64,000 nt of DNA from Allium sativum (GCA_030737875.1 CM060923.1:175625696-175689695); one strand, 5' to 3'. Positions 36,523-48,400 are shown, numbered from the stretch's first letter. Program-made: numbers and translations. The notes: a model not told the origin generated them from the letters alone.

Positions 36523-38028
36523 TTACTGAGCATTGGTGTGGAAGTGTCGGGCGATCATCGGATGAACAGGAGCTTTTAATTCCTTTGTTATCATTGCCTT
36601 CGTCTGGTTGTACTCTTGAGAATTCGCATAGCTTCGCATCCTCCCCCATTTTCTATTGGTTGAGCGAGGACTGCTTGCCATAGTATCGAACATTGGCTTC
36701 TCACTGTTTCTTGTTGGGACCTTTCCACCCGGGCTTGATTGTTTGACAGATATGCTTCGCCCTTGAAGAGTTGAAAGAGGATTTGATGTATGCGAGTTCC
36801 TGACATATTGTTGTAGCTTGCTCTGCCTAACCAGCATCTCGATCGAACTTTTTAGATGTCTGCAATCATTAGTATCATGACCGGTCTGGTTGTGATAATG
36901 GCAGAAACTTCCAGACGTCGCTGCTTTGTTAGAGATCTTTAATATTGGTGGTGGCTCTAGAAAGAATCTTGTGCCTTTAGTAGCAAAGAAGATGTTCATT
37001 GAGGTATCATTTTGTGGTGTTAATTCTTTAGACTTGAAAAAGTGAAATCTCTTGTTCTCTTTTTCCTCTTTGTCTCCATATGTTCTTTTTCGCCCTCCGA
37101 CATTCTTCTTGTTACTTACTCGAAAGGTAGGGAACAAAGGTCGCTTGGACTCGCTTTCCTTATTGTCATGATGACTACAATTCTCCATGTGAAAACCAAG
37201 GACAGCGAGGTACGTGCTCTTTTCTACACCAAGTTGTTCTATACGGTTTATGAGGCTAGCTTGAATGGCTACGAGAGCCCGTATTTGATTCAGCAACATC
37301 TCATTTGAAGCATCTATTTTCTGGTGCAAATTGGTCATAGCGGCAACAAACTCTTTTTGAGTTACATAATCCCTTGGAATTTCATTTACGGTTAGGTTGC
37401 TAGCTTGGGAAGCAATGGAAGTACCCACAACAACATCGTTAAGGGTTTTTGAAAGATTAATGCTATTTCCTGAGATAGGTTCCTTGTCATTACGTTGTCC
37501 CATGAGGCGGACATCGGCCATTTTCTTTAACATTCGCTCGGGCAGGCAATTATAGCTAGCAAGATGAGGGCCAATACTTCTGATCTGAAGAAATGCCCCT
37601 TCATTAGGTCTTGCAACCTTCTGGGAAACGTGCTTGCTTTCGTGTTTATTCTTTGACGGGACTTGTTCGGACAATTCGAGGTTTGTTTTGAAATCTTCAA
37701 TGTCTGCTTCAGTTCCAATATTCGACTGAACATCAACTTCCTTTACGTTGTGATCAAGATTATGATCTAACACCAGTGAGCGTTCATTCCCATTTAGGTT
37801 GATTTTAATTTTACAAGGTACTGAATTGGCTCGAGCGATAAGGAGTGTTTCCATTTTATCCATTAAAGTTTCATTTTTCTTATTGGAATCGATGTCAGCA
37901 GCTTTAAACCTGTTGTGGGTTACTCTAGCTTCCAAAGTTTCAACAACAGTCGGGTTATTGGTTCGCAGAATAGAGGAGATACCTTTTACAGTTTTACCGC
38001 ATTCTTGCGAGTCAGCCTTTGAAGACAT
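36523..38028 (-). pseudogene. Gag remnant of G with Tat-type zinc knuckle
   Basis: This is a 501-residue open frame. Residues 376-389 read CHYHNQTGHDTNDC, the CxxHxxxxHxxxxC knuckle typical of Tat-lineage Gag, followed by LKSSIEMLVRQSKLQQYV, the helix that usually follows it (an L-R-x-G-x-L-x-x-F/Y-V type motif). Residues 220-266 look helical. The usual capsid domain with its conserved Trp-rich core is not recognisable between the N-terminal part and the knuckle, so the Gag is probably non-functional even though the frame is open. Past residue 430 it likely runs into unrelated sequence at the deletion junction. Start at 38028 is the first Met in the frame. Confidence 0.65.
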
Positions 38029-38037
38029 GAGATTCGT

Positions 38038-38280
38038 TTAAATGACCAGTAGCTTATCAAGCTTATCCATTAAGGTTTTGCTTGAAATTGCCATTTGTTG
38101 ATTTAAGTCGCCCTCGACCTTATCCGACTGATCTTGTGTTATGCCAACTCTTATTCCCATGGATTTATCAGTATTTGGAAGATTCGCTCGTGGAATGGTG
38201 ATAGCTTCATGATTGACACTTCCTGAACTTCCAGCCGACTTATTGTCGTACTTCTTCGGTAGATGCATAACTTCGTGCAA
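38038..38280 (-). pseudogene. Short frame upstream of gag in G
   Basis: An 80-residue frame ends in TLMDKLDKLLVI at 38038, ten bases before the Met of the gag remnant. The gag remnant has a similar ETLMDKMETLLI at residues 53-64, so the two may be a duplicated N-terminal segment split by a stop. No domain is recognised. It may be the true gag start interrupted by mutation. Confidence 0.35.
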
Positions 38281-38425
38281 CTCTTCTGATTTAGGTAGAG
38301 ACCTTATGAATTTGAAAGGGAGTTAGTTGATTGGTTTAGATCGGAGTCCTGTGAGATCTATGGTAGAAATAGGATTGGAATCTCCAATGAGATGCTCTTA
38401 AGATTGAGAGAAGTGCGAACGAAGG

Positions 38426-38442
38426 CCCCATGGTAGGCGCCA
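38426..38442 (-). other. Primer binding site of element G
   Basis: Minus strand reads TGGCGCCTACCATGGGG, two bases after the 5' LTR end. This TGGCGCC(C/T)ACC type site is usual in Tat-lineage elements. Confidence 0.85.
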
Positions 38443-38444
38443 AA

Positions 38445-39443
38445 TGTTGATATCGAAATTCGACTCAACACCAAGAGTGTATCAAAGCACTTCACCAAAT
38501 TAGTAAGGAGGAACAAAGTGTATCTGCAATCACAAAAATACAAAAAGCGTAAGAATAAAAGCACAGAGTTTTTATAGTGATTCGATCCAACGAGGATCTA
38601 CATTCACTCTCATAAGAGATTCCATTATCAATATGTCAATTACAAGGATAAATTCACTCTTACAACAAATTAATCACTCTTTCACTTATAGATCTTATTT
38701 GAATCCACCAAAAACTACGGAGGAATGGAATAGCCAGAAGGGATTTGATGTGATTGAAGAGGAACTAGAATGATATCCTCAAGTGCTTGAGCTTAAATGA
38801 TGAGCTTACAACTCTCGAATTACTTTGATGGAATTGGCGAGAATCTTGATTGATAAATTATGGGATCTTCACTTAATTTTAGAGAATAAGTGTTTAGGAT
38901 TGATTGGAATAGTTGCAGGAGAATTTCAGTAGCACTACATGGCTCAAACATCCGATCCCCTTCCATGATGGAATGAGGGGGTATTTATAGGTGGAATTCA
39001 GGCCAGGTGGCAATTCTGTAAATACTATGCCCTGGTTTTAGGTCATAGGCGGGCTAGAAGGGACATCGTACGGTCCAAAGCAAGGCGGGATGTGCTAAAC
39101 GAGCGGAGCGACCCAAAACTTCCTAATACGAAATGGTACGAGTTAAGGGGGAGCGGGGCGACCCAACTTGTTCTGGCTGAAGGCAGCACGAGCTAAAGGA
39201 TGCGGAGCGAGCTAAAAGGATTTTGTTTATCCATAATGAGCCTCAAGTGGGTCGACCTTAAAAACATTTACAAGCTTCAAAAGTGGAGCGACCTAAAGAT
39301 GGCTAGACGGGTTTAAACTTTGAACGAGCTAAAGAATCTGACGGGTTTAAATGACTTCAACGACCCAAAGGTTATTAGCGACCTAAACTTTCAGATGACC
39401 TAATCATGCTTGTCATTCGTTAATCATATTTTATGGGTTAACA
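38445..39443 (-). repeat. Element G 5' LTR
   Basis: This is a 999-bp copy matching 26820-27819. On the minus strand it starts TGTTAACCCATAAAATATG and ends GATATCAACA. Confidence 0.95.
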
Positions 39444-39448
39444 CAATT

Positions 39449-39502
39449 GTAAAGACAACCGAAGCAAATGAGGAGGAGCAACAAGTATATTTTGTACTAG
39501 TG
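39449..39502 (-). mobile_element. Right terminus of CACTA transposon H
   Basis: The terminal motif CACTAGTACAAAA (minus) lies at 39490-39502, with an AACCGAAGCAAAT subterminal motif 25 bp inside. Directly to the left, G's duplication CAATT marks the internal insertion. Confidence 0.75.
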
Positions 39503-39517
39503 GTATGAGTTTACCTC

Positions 39518-39870
39518 TTGTTCAGATGGGAGTTGATTTATTAGTACGTGCTCAACCTCTTGTTCTACAATGGGTTGATAAACAGGATGTTCATGCACTC
39601 GTGGGACGTACACAGGTTCATTCGGTCCCGGTTGAAGTGTGACTAGCTCAAGATCCGAGTATTCACAATCAAGTTCCTCGTAATGTGTTTCTTGATAGTT
39701 TATATTCCATTTGATATTCGTATGGTCGTCAGAGGTTGGAAGAGATATTCCGAATGGGAAATCAAAGCCCGTAGATGATGGCAATGAGGCATTTTGAAGA
39801 GAAATAGAGTTGAGAAGATATGGTTGAGTATGATTCAAAATTATGAGAGAGTAGGTGGGTATATATAGAG
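39518..39870 (-). CDS. Possible first exon of an interrupted gene, unknown product
   Basis: A minus-strand frame is open over at least 100 codons (LNSISLQNASLPSSTGFDFP ... EEVNSYH-like end). It follows a TATA-like CTCTATATATACC at about 39861-39873. Just before the CACTA end, CAAGAG|GTAAAC at 39518/39517 is a good splice donor, so H may sit in the first intron. Codon usage looks less AT-driven than the flanks and the text is acidic (EELDCEYSDLELV). No Met lies in the frame downstream of the TATA motif, so the start is uncertain. It could equally be a fragment of another transposon gene. Product not recognised. Confidence 0.35.
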
Positions 39871-39959
39871 TTTGGAAATGTGAAAAAATACACTGGCAAA
39901 TTCTCAAAACTCGCACAAAGGCAAGTTTTAGAAATGCGCCCAGTTCTCGCCCCCGCACA

Positions 39960-40545
39960 TAACAGTTTTATGTTTGTAAATATTTCCAAAACATGGCTAA
40001 ACATGTTATACTTTCTGTAAACATGCCTAAATATGTGAATTTTCTAAACAAAAAATAACACTATAAGTTTTGTATGATTTCTTTCCTTTTCCTTTGTTTT
40101 TTAAATTTCATATTTTGCATTGATGAATAATTTCACTATTTTGATGGCATATTTTTAACGATGCCACCATGCACGTGCTTTTGAATTCGTTTACTTTCAT
40201 ATCTATCTCCTATCACTATCACAATCTCAACAACCTATATTTTTGATCGGCTCTGAGCATCCAGTACTTTGAAAACCTATATTGAAATGTTTGTCCAAGT
40301 GCAATAGAAATTGTCGTAAGCCCATGGTAATTTAATAATTATTTTGTAATATTTTGTTTAAATAAAAAACTAATATCAGTAGAATTTAACTTAACTGACC
40401 AACAAAATTATAAGATAGTTTGGATTGATGGAATGTTGACTTTAAAAAGAAAAAAGAAAAAGCAATTGAACAAAATTCCACAAGTGACTGTAAAAAGTAT
40501 CATATGTAACCCTAATCTCGTCAAATGTTACATGAAACTAAAAGA
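39960..40545. other. AT-rich intergenic DNA
   Basis: No gene, repeat or RNA signal seen. Confidence 0.5.
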
Positions 40546-40914
40546 GCATCCCCAAAGGGGGTCAGTTGCTTTCCAACTGACCCCCAATGGGGACATCAGT
40601 AGATGAGCAAGGGTTGCTTCAGCAACCCTTGAGGTTGTTTCAGTAACCGATCGGTTGCTCCAACAACCGAAGCTTAGCCGGCTTATTTAAAGCCGGCTAA
40701 GTAAAACAAAAATTTTTATTTGGTTTGTTTGCCCAACATTGAGTTAAGGCACATTTTTTTTAATCTCTTAGCCAGCTTTATGAAAGTCGAATAAGATATT
40801 AATTTTTTTCTTAGTCTACTTAAAATAAGCCGGCTAAGACATCCCCTATTGGGGGTGAGCTGGGGGTCAACCGAGCTTGATTTAACCCCTAGTGACTCAC
40901 CCGATTGGGGATGC
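40546..40914. mobile_element. MITE-like foldback element (369 bp)
   Basis: Ends GCATCCCCAA and TTGGGGATGC are inverted repeats. Inner parts also fold: CAAGGGTTGC with GCAACCCTTG near 40610-40632, and CTTAGCCGGCTT with AAGCCGGCTAAG near 40673-40702, plus another AGCCGGCTAAG near 40830. GAGCATC(C/T)CCAA ends are common in plant MITEs. Flanks CTAAAAGA and TATAAAGG match only partly, so the superfamily (hAT or other) is open. Confidence 0.6.
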
Positions 40915-42769
40915 TATAAAGGTTGAAGTATATGTATAAGACATCCATTTAATTATTCATGTTTTATTCCTGATGTACAATGCATTAATTAATAAAATAT
41001 ATGTAGCAATCCACTTAAAGCATAGAAGAGCATGTAACATGATGCAGACTTTAAATCGAACGACAGTATATAAGTTGGATGTATCACTGATCATCATTTG
41101 AATTATTATAAAACTAATAATATAAACTTGCATATCATCATGCGTCATCCATCAGTTATGTAATACTAAAACAAACAGATGTTGGATGCTATATCAACCA
41201 CTTGCATGAACATATAAACATCACAGTGCAATTTTAGAACTCCATGTCGCTTAATTATATTCGAATTCCATGGCTTCTTGATCAAATACATCCTTCATAC
41301 ATTGTTTTTCATAAGTTTTCCAAACCTCTTCACTTGTAAATCTTTCTCTTCCATTTAGTCCTATAGCAACCAGTACACTTACATTTATTTTGTTGATGAT
41401 AAGCATTCATAAAAAAAATTGAATCATTCACCTTTCTTCAATTGCAAGCTTGAATTGAAAGGACTAATGGACTCAATTCTATATTGATATAGAAAAAGAA
41501 TGATATTTGTGTAGGTAAAGTGTTAGGCGCATTATATACAGATGTTTGACTCCACTTATGAGCTTAATATTTCATATTTATATGGATAGTTGAAGTTGTC
41601 TATTTTATTTGTTTGTAATTGTTTGCAAATTTTGTTTATTAAATTAATATGGTTGACCTACTTTTATCCAACATCGATAAAAGTGGTGTTGAGAAATTCG
41701 AATTCAGATACCAAATTCAAAATCTCAATGAATAATAAATTTGCAAAAATAACTAATTACAATATCACATTCACCAAAGCAAGAAACACCCAATTAAAAT
41801 AACAACATCTCAATCACAAGAAAACAGTTGCAAGCAATAAAAATAAAATAATTCAAAGACAAATCTATATTTGTTTTACTATCAACTTTTTAGTTTACAT
41901 TCACTTTTGAAAAAGATTTAATTACCACAATGCGCAGACCACAAGAGATGACACAATAATCACTCAACAATTTGTCAAGAATATGAATTAATATGAATCC
42001 AAATTTCCTTTATATAAACCCATGATCTAATTAGGAGATCACTCTCTTTGGATCTGAAAATATTTTATATATGGAGTATTTTTATCATGGCAAAGGCTTG
42101 ATTTTCACCTTGAAGCTTTACAAATTAGAGACAATTTGGCTCAGATCCAGTTCATATTTTAAAATACAAAAAAACTAGCTGTGTTAAAATTTTAGAAATT
42201 AGATCCTTGATTTTTAAAAATATAATAATAAACAACAAAAACAATGTAAACATTTACTAAACTTCAAAACTTAATTCAACACAAAATCATCTTCATATTC
42301 ATGCATGAAAATTACAAATAAATAATTAAAAACAAAAAATACAAAAAAAAATCATGTTACAACGTATTCCCGCAACTTTTTGAAAAATTGCGGAAATCAC
42401 ACTAATTATATCAAAAAATTGCAGTCTTTAATGCAATTTTTGCAGTGTTGGTTCAAAATTTTAAATCAAAACCTACACTTATTCTAACATCAAAGTATTG
42501 CAAAAAAAATCAAAAAATCAAAAAATGATTAGATTTGCATTCAAACGAAAATTATTTCATTTGCAGTAATGTTATAGATAAAAGAAGCTATTATCTGCAA
42601 AAGTTGCAAACATGACTGTAATTTTTTCACATACTGACACATATATGCGATACAATGTAAAATAGTTCGAGATATGTCTGCAACTATTTAGAATAAGTGC
42701 AGACATTGTTGCATAATTTTTTTCCTTCTTCAATAGTCGTGATGCACTATATGAATAATCGCATAAATG
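40915..42769. other. AT-rich intergenic DNA left of element F
   Basis: Apart from the coding-like fragment at 41251-41386, nothing was recognised. Frames at 40957-41148 (minus), 41590-41802 (plus) and 42572-42796 (minus) are short and compositionally AT-driven. Confidence 0.45.
41251..41386 (-). pseudogene. Coding-like fragment, possible last exon
   Basis: On the minus strand about 43 codons read ...VLVAIGLNGRERFTSEEVWK and TYEKQCMKDVFDQEAMEFEY, then N and a stop at 41251-41253. The amphipathic, charged text differs from chance AT-rich frames nearby. A GTGAAT donor-like site at about 41430 and a pyrimidine/AG acceptor-like stretch near 41388 would make it the last exon. Family not recognised; it may be a relic. 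Confidence 0.3.
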
Positions 42770-42894
42770 TGTAACAACCTGGAAAATCAGAACCAATTTA
42801 AAAAATTTATTTTAAGAAATTTTGATAGAAAATGTGTCAAAATTTAAAAAATCCCATTTTTAAATAATAATAAAGCTATTAAAAATAGCCATTT

Positions 42895-43130
42895 TGCAAA
42901 CGACATCCGTTTTAGACGAAACCATTTTTTTGGATCTGGAATGTCAAACTATTGCTAAGTTTAAATTTCCATAATTTTTGGAATTAATATGTGAGCATGG
43001 TAAATTAAAATGTGTTTGGTAATTTCTGTTGAACTGGATTAACCGTTAAAAAGAACATTTTTCAAATGGTCTCCAAATTCGACGAAATTAACTTTGTTAG
43101 GACCGTATCGTCAAAACATAGGTAGATTTA
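42895..43130 (+). repeat. U3 repeats of F
   Basis: Two GACGAAA-centred motifs lie at about 42916 and 43081, 165 bp apart, matching B's second and third units. Confidence 0.55.
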
Positions 43131-43254
43131 TTTTTTGGGAATTTTTGGAGTCAGTATGTGGCCCTTGTAAATTAAAATGCACAATCAAATTAAATAATTA
43201 AATGGTTTATATTTTAATTTAAAGAAAAATGGGCTGAAACGATCAAATAGGCTG

Positions 43255-43420
43255 ATGAGACTTAGTCCATTGTGCCCGGAATAGGGGTATTTGGCTAGGG
43301 GAGACATTCGTTGGGATGGATTTGGAGTTGGTATGAGTTAACGGGCTTTTTAGTGAATTAATGAACTAAATAATATTATATTATAAATAAAGGATTTCTA
43401 AAAACCCTAATTCACATCGT
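43255..43420 (+). promoter_or_regulatory. Core promoter of F
   Basis: The conserved block (TAGTCCATTGTGCCCGGAAT, then GGGGTATTTGGCTAGGG) is followed by TATA-like ATTATAAATAAAGG at 43380-43393 and the telo-box AAACCCTAA at 43402-43410. Confidence 0.6.
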
Positions 43421-43805
43421 ATTACCGGCGCCGTCTTCATTTCCATGGCCAAAAAAGCTCTGATCTTCTTCCATTAAAATCTCTCCATTCACTCCGTAAA
43501 ACCTGCCCCTCCTTTGGACAATATTGTAGTCCTCTCTCCATTCTTCAAATCCGTACGGACAATACTTCCTATCATCAAGTATCCGACGAGTTCTAGCACC
43601 CCAAATCTGGTCCGTTTGCATCACCGCCCTGCCACCCAGTTGCGATCGAACTGGCCATTGTGGGCACCCCCTGGGGCGCACCTCGAAGCCCCTCAGCGTG
43701 GTGTCGTCCGATCATTCTCTGGTGCACCGTGTTGCGTGAAAAGTTAGACCCTAGTTTTGAACGAATAAGAAAAGTATCGGCTTTGGTTTCTGTAGGAAGA
43801 AGAAG
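43420..43805 (+). promoter_or_regulatory. GC-rich leader of F with splice-donor-like end
   Basis: A GC-rich block is followed at 43805/43806 by AGAAG|GTGAAT, then AT-rich DNA. Small frames on both strands (43412-43681 minus, 43514-43747 plus) show no domain. Confidence 0.45.
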
Positions 43806-44164
43806 GTGAATTTTTAAATTAATTAATTTATTAATTTATATTTACAATATTATTATCACAATAAAATTCATAACTCGTTCATACATTATTGGAATCGCAT
43901 GAAACAGGAATCGTTTGCATCATGGCTGAGTCTACTTCATTTTTGCAGTGACCAGAGGAATTTTAGATCGATCTAAAATTTTTGAAGAATTCCAAAGCAC
44001 TGTGAGATCTCTTATTTAAAAATTAAAATTAAAATTAATTTTTATTACATTGGAAATTTTTTATATATACGCCGTTAAAATTCAGTTGTGTGTTGTAGGA
44101 GATTTGGATTGATTGACTTTGTTTATGGTAATCCGTTGGATCTAATTGGATGGGATAGAATTGG

Positions 44165-45442
44165 AAAAAATTGTTAATACAATAAAAATGCTCTTTTTAT
44201 TGTATATACATGAATCTTAGAATTAAGAAAAATTGTCAGACAATAAAATTCCTTTTATTGTAAATATGTGAATCTTAGAATTAAGAGAAATTGTTGTATA
44301 AATAAAATTCTCCTTTTTTATTTATACACATGAAACATAGAAATTGTTGTAGGAATAAAATTCTTTTTTTTTATTTATACATATGAAACATAGAAATTGT
44401 TGTATAAATAAAATTCTCCTTTTTTTATTTATACATATGAAACATAGAAATTGTTGTATAAATAAAATTCTCCTTTTTTATTTATACATATGAAACATAG
44501 AAATTGTTGTATAAATAAAATTCTCTTTTTTTATTTATACATATGAAACATAGAAATTGTTGTATAAATAATTTTTTTTTATATGTACGTGTAAATCATA
44601 GAAATTGTTATACAATAAAAATATTCTTTTTATTGTAATATGTAAACATATAATTTATCAAGATTGGTTATACAATAAAAACATTCATTTTACTGTACAT
44701 GTAAATGATAGAGTTGTTATACAATAAAAACATTCTTTTTATTGTAACATGTAAATGATAGGATTTTTTATACAGTAAAAAATATTCTTTTTATTGTAAC
44801 AAGTAAATGATAGAATTTGTTACACAGTAAAAAACATTATTTTTATTGTACATGTTCGTGATAGAATTGTTATACAATAAAAATATTCCTTTTATTGTAA
44901 CATGTAAATCATAAAATTTGATATACAATAAAAATAGTCTTTTTATTGTACATGTTAATAATAAGATTTGTTAAATTTGTCATACAATAAAAATATTTTT
45001 TTATTATTGTATATGTAAACATAGAAATTATTAGAAATGTTTATACAATAAAATTTTCCTTTTATTATATATGTAAACATAGAAATTGTTAGAAATGTTT
45101 ATACAATAAAATTATCCCTTTTATTGTATATGTGAACATAGAAAATGGACAAAATTGGGTATACAATAAACTTACTTTTTATTGTATATATATTAATTAT
45201 AGAAAATGGACAAAATTGGTTATACAATAAAATTACTTTTTATTGTATATATATTAATTATAGAAAATGGACAAAATTGGTTATACAATAAAATTACTTT
45301 TTTATTGTATATATATTAATTATAGAAAATGGACAAATTTGGTTATACAATAAAGTTACTTTTTTTATTGTACATATATTAATTATAGAAAATGGACAAA
45401 ATTGGTTATACAACAAACTTACTTTTTATTGTATATATATTA
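44165..45442 (+). repeat. Stem-loop minisatellite, F
   Basis: About 21 units of 55-65 bp each hold an inverted repeat. Early units pair TATAAATAAAA with TTTTATTTATA; later ones pair TACAATAAAA with TTTTATTGTA. Linkers change along the array (CATAGAAATTGT, ATAGAAAATGGACAAAATTGG) but pairing stays. D's insertion truncates it. Confidence 0.9.
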
Positions 45443-48400
45443 TGTAACGTCCCGGATTTTTAGCGACCATATAATCAATTTATTTAATTATTTAAATGAT
45501 GATTTAGGGGTTTAAATGACTTGTAATCAATAATTCTGAATAATTAATTAAAATAAATAGTAGAATAATACATTTAATTTTTCCGTAATAGTCAAAAATT
45601 ATGTGAATTGGTAATATTATGCAATGGATTACCCGTATTTTTCTAACTTGAGTATACATATAAATAACGGCCCGTGCTTCGCATACGGACAATGCTTGGG
45701 GTTGTAGTTGCATTGAATATTTATTGGCTTATGTGATATTGTTGTTATCTTCCTTCCATAAATAGGTGCATACGATGCATGTAGTCAAAAAGGGAGAATA
45801 TGCCGGCAACCGTAAAGGAAAGCATAGATGCATGGCTCACCAGATTGGGATTTGGAATCTTCTACCTTCCTTGCATTTTCATTTATCCTGATCATTCTTT
45901 ACGATGGTATCTGTGATGAATGAACATAATGGTTTGTCCCTGTTTTGATGCACATGTCCTTCTGTGGTTGATATAAGCAAACACATACACATTTTACCAA
46001 CTACGAAATTCTCCATAAACTAAGTATACCTTTTATGTGATGATATATAAATTTCATCCTTCAAAGTTGTTTGAGTTAGGGAGCAAATGAATTTAGTAAC
46101 CGACCAATTAACTGAATGACGCATTCACAGACTAGAGTACCAACATTTTTATCCATTAACATCTCAGAAGGCAACCACAACTTCTCTTTAAATGAAGAAA
46201 TGAAAAAGATAAAAAAACCCGGAGCACTATCGAAACATTCATTTTCAGTCAAAGATGGTGGTTACTTTGTCTCTATTCAAAACAGTGTGGCCTCCAAGTC
46301 TTAGATCGTGTATGGCAAGCTATTGAAACCGTGCATGCCAAGTGACTGAGACCGTGCGTGCCAAGCTACCTTTCTCCTTAAATACCGTATCCTTTTACTC
46401 GTTCTGAAAAAAAAAACAAAATGTGAGAAACGAAACTTTTTAAATCAATTAAAAATCATAACCTTGATGAAAATTCATAAAATTAAATGCATTGGATTCC
46501 TAAGATTTCGCTCTTCAACCCACAGGATTTTTATGTGGCTCGAGGCCTTTTCGTACCAAAATAGTCGTGCAAAGGTGTAGCAATTCGAGGCGATTTCTGG
46601 CAAGCTGGGTAGGATCAATGTCGAACTGTGTTAGGTGGAGGTAGGGAGAGGTATGGCGTGTCGTTTTATGTGGGTGAGGCGGTCCCTCGTAGCCAGAGGG
46701 GGACAGAAGGCGGTGTTAAATGGATTCGGATCTTGGGCATTTTTCTGCGATTTTGTGAATGGATGGAGGCCGAGGCGTGAGTTGGTAGCAGTAAAAAGTG
46801 TGGCGGTTCTGATGAGGGGCCAAGGTGGATGTCCGGTTGGTCAAATTTGCCGACAGTGGGTGATGGAAGATAACGAGCTGGAAGACGATGTTTTGGAATT
46901 TGGGAAAAAGTGCGGATTCGATTTCATTTTAGGTTCGAAGAAAAACACCATAGAAGAAGAGAAATTATCCGCAACATTTTTGGCCTGGGCGTGAGAAGCT
47001 GGACGCGAATTAAGAAGACCAAGCTCCGGCGATTGTGGTCACGTTCTCGCTGGTGATGGAGGAAAGGCGTGAAAATGGCAGAGTGAATATTGGAGGTAGC
47101 GGCCTTTATCGGGAAGTAGGAGAAAGGGGTTAATGCAGTAACGAGGGATTAATTCATAATTAATATAATAAATGTGATTAAGGGGAGACTACTAGTTTTA
47201 AAATTTATGGAAGGGGCGCGATGGTTTCAGGCTGTTTTGTCCTTGAAACCACCAAGTTTGAGGTTCGGTTTGGTAAATGGATTCATCAAATTGATGGGTT
47301 TCCAAGATGTTTTGTTTCACAACATACTGGGTTGATTTGTAAGGAAAGTCCAGGTCGGGTCATCGCAGGGGAATGCGGGTGTGATGTTGTGGGTGTTGTT
47401 GGAAAAGGAGGGTGATGCTGGGTTGATTCACGATGTCAATGAAGGGTACGATTTATTGTGCGTAGCTGGTGACCGGAAATTCTATGTGGAGTCATGGAGA
47501 ATCAAAGGTATGCTTGTGAACTGATTTTATTTTACATGGAAGAGCAAAACTAGTTGGACATCATGAACAAGGAATTTAATCGATCGATTTAGTTAAAACA
47601 AAACATAATTAAGATGGTAATTAGTTTATTAATTAATTTATTGAAGAGGGCAACTTTTTCAATATAAATCGTGTGAACGTTAATAACTTAGACCACGCAT
47701 AACTTTATCATAAGGTAACAGAATCAGACGAAGTTGGACACGTTGGGATCATAATGACGGGGTCTACATTGAGTGCATTGATGAACCGATTCCGCTAAGG
47801 ATCGAGTTATTGAAATTTCATAGGAAAAATTTAACATTTGTTCAATTTTGAATGAAACAGAAGCAGAGCCATCGACTGAAAAACAAGGTGAGCAAACTCA
47901 CTAACTCTGACTCGTTTATATTTTTATATAAACGAGTTTAAATTTAATTATAGTAATTTTATACTGTGTGATGATTGTTTGGTTGAAATGGTTGATAGTT
48001 GATTGATTATTAGTTCTGTTTACCAGGATATTTCATATTTATGTGAAATTAATGTTGACTAACATCTGTGGATGCTGGGAAACAGGTTGGAGGAATCTGG
48101 ATTCCTCAACATCTATATTACTGCATATATATGATGTGTTATAGAACCCATGATTGGATATGTTGAGTTTGATTTAGCCTGGCCCTAGAAACTTAGTATT
48201 TTAGATACCGTAAAACATTTTCGTATGTGGGAAAGGGAAATTGGGATTTAAAAATGGAATTTTATTTCCAAAATTGAAATGTAATTTCGAATAGAGTTGA
48301 AACTAAAAACATGTAAATGGAGAAAGCAAGAAGTTGTATATAAAAGAGAGTGCAAATTAAGTGAATTATTTATCATTGAAAAAAAGAAATAGAAATTCAA

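Larger units (their letters stand above)
26820..39443 (-). mobile_element. Element G: Tat-lineage Ty3/Gypsy retrotransposon, pol-deleted
   Basis: A 12.6-kb element is flanked by the 5-bp duplication CAATT (26815-26819 and 39444-39448). LTRs of 1000 and 999 bp have ends TGTTAACC...TATCAACA on the minus strand. From its 5' end it has PBS (38442-38426), a short upstream frame, a gag remnant, an integrase C-terminal tail, a tandem-repeat 3' UTR, and an antisense ORF between pol and the 3' LTR. This order is characteristic of the Tat/Retand lineage. Protease, RT, RNase H and most of integrase are missing, so the element is non-autonomous. LTRs differ by several percent. Confidence 0.88.
26137..39502 (-). 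mobile_element. CACTA (En/Spm) transposon H, right part, carrying B and G
   Basis: The right end reads TTTTGTACTAGTG on the plus strand (to 39502), which is CACTAGTACAAAA in reverse, a standard CACTA terminus. The 3-bp duplication would be GTA at 39503-39505. Subterminal DNA with AACCGA(A/T)GCAAAT motifs occurs both at 39449-39480 and at 26480-26819, on either side of G, showing one element was split by G. The left terminus is not visible and should lie beyond B. No transposase is left in the window. Strand is nominal. Confidence 0.65.
42770..45442 (+). mobile_element. Element F: 5' portion of a giant LTR, interrupted by D
   Basis: This starts TGTAACAACCTGG and follows B's LTR block by block: U3 repeats, promoter block, leader, stem-loop array. 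D inserted within the array at 45443. The rest of F lies beyond the window. The left boundary is the change from unrelated DNA at 42769. Whether this is a 5' or 3' LTR cannot be told. Confidence 0.8.

Noticed and set aside
46635..46994. 119-residue ORF in the D leader
   Set aside because: The 3' LTR copy (54623-54850) is frameshifted and stopped early. Substitutions between the copies are largely amino-acid-changing.
47221..47415. 64-residue ORF kept open in both D LTRs
   Set aside because: Comparison with 55218-55412 shows many amino-acid-changing differences in a short span, as expected of neutral sequence. No domain was recognised.
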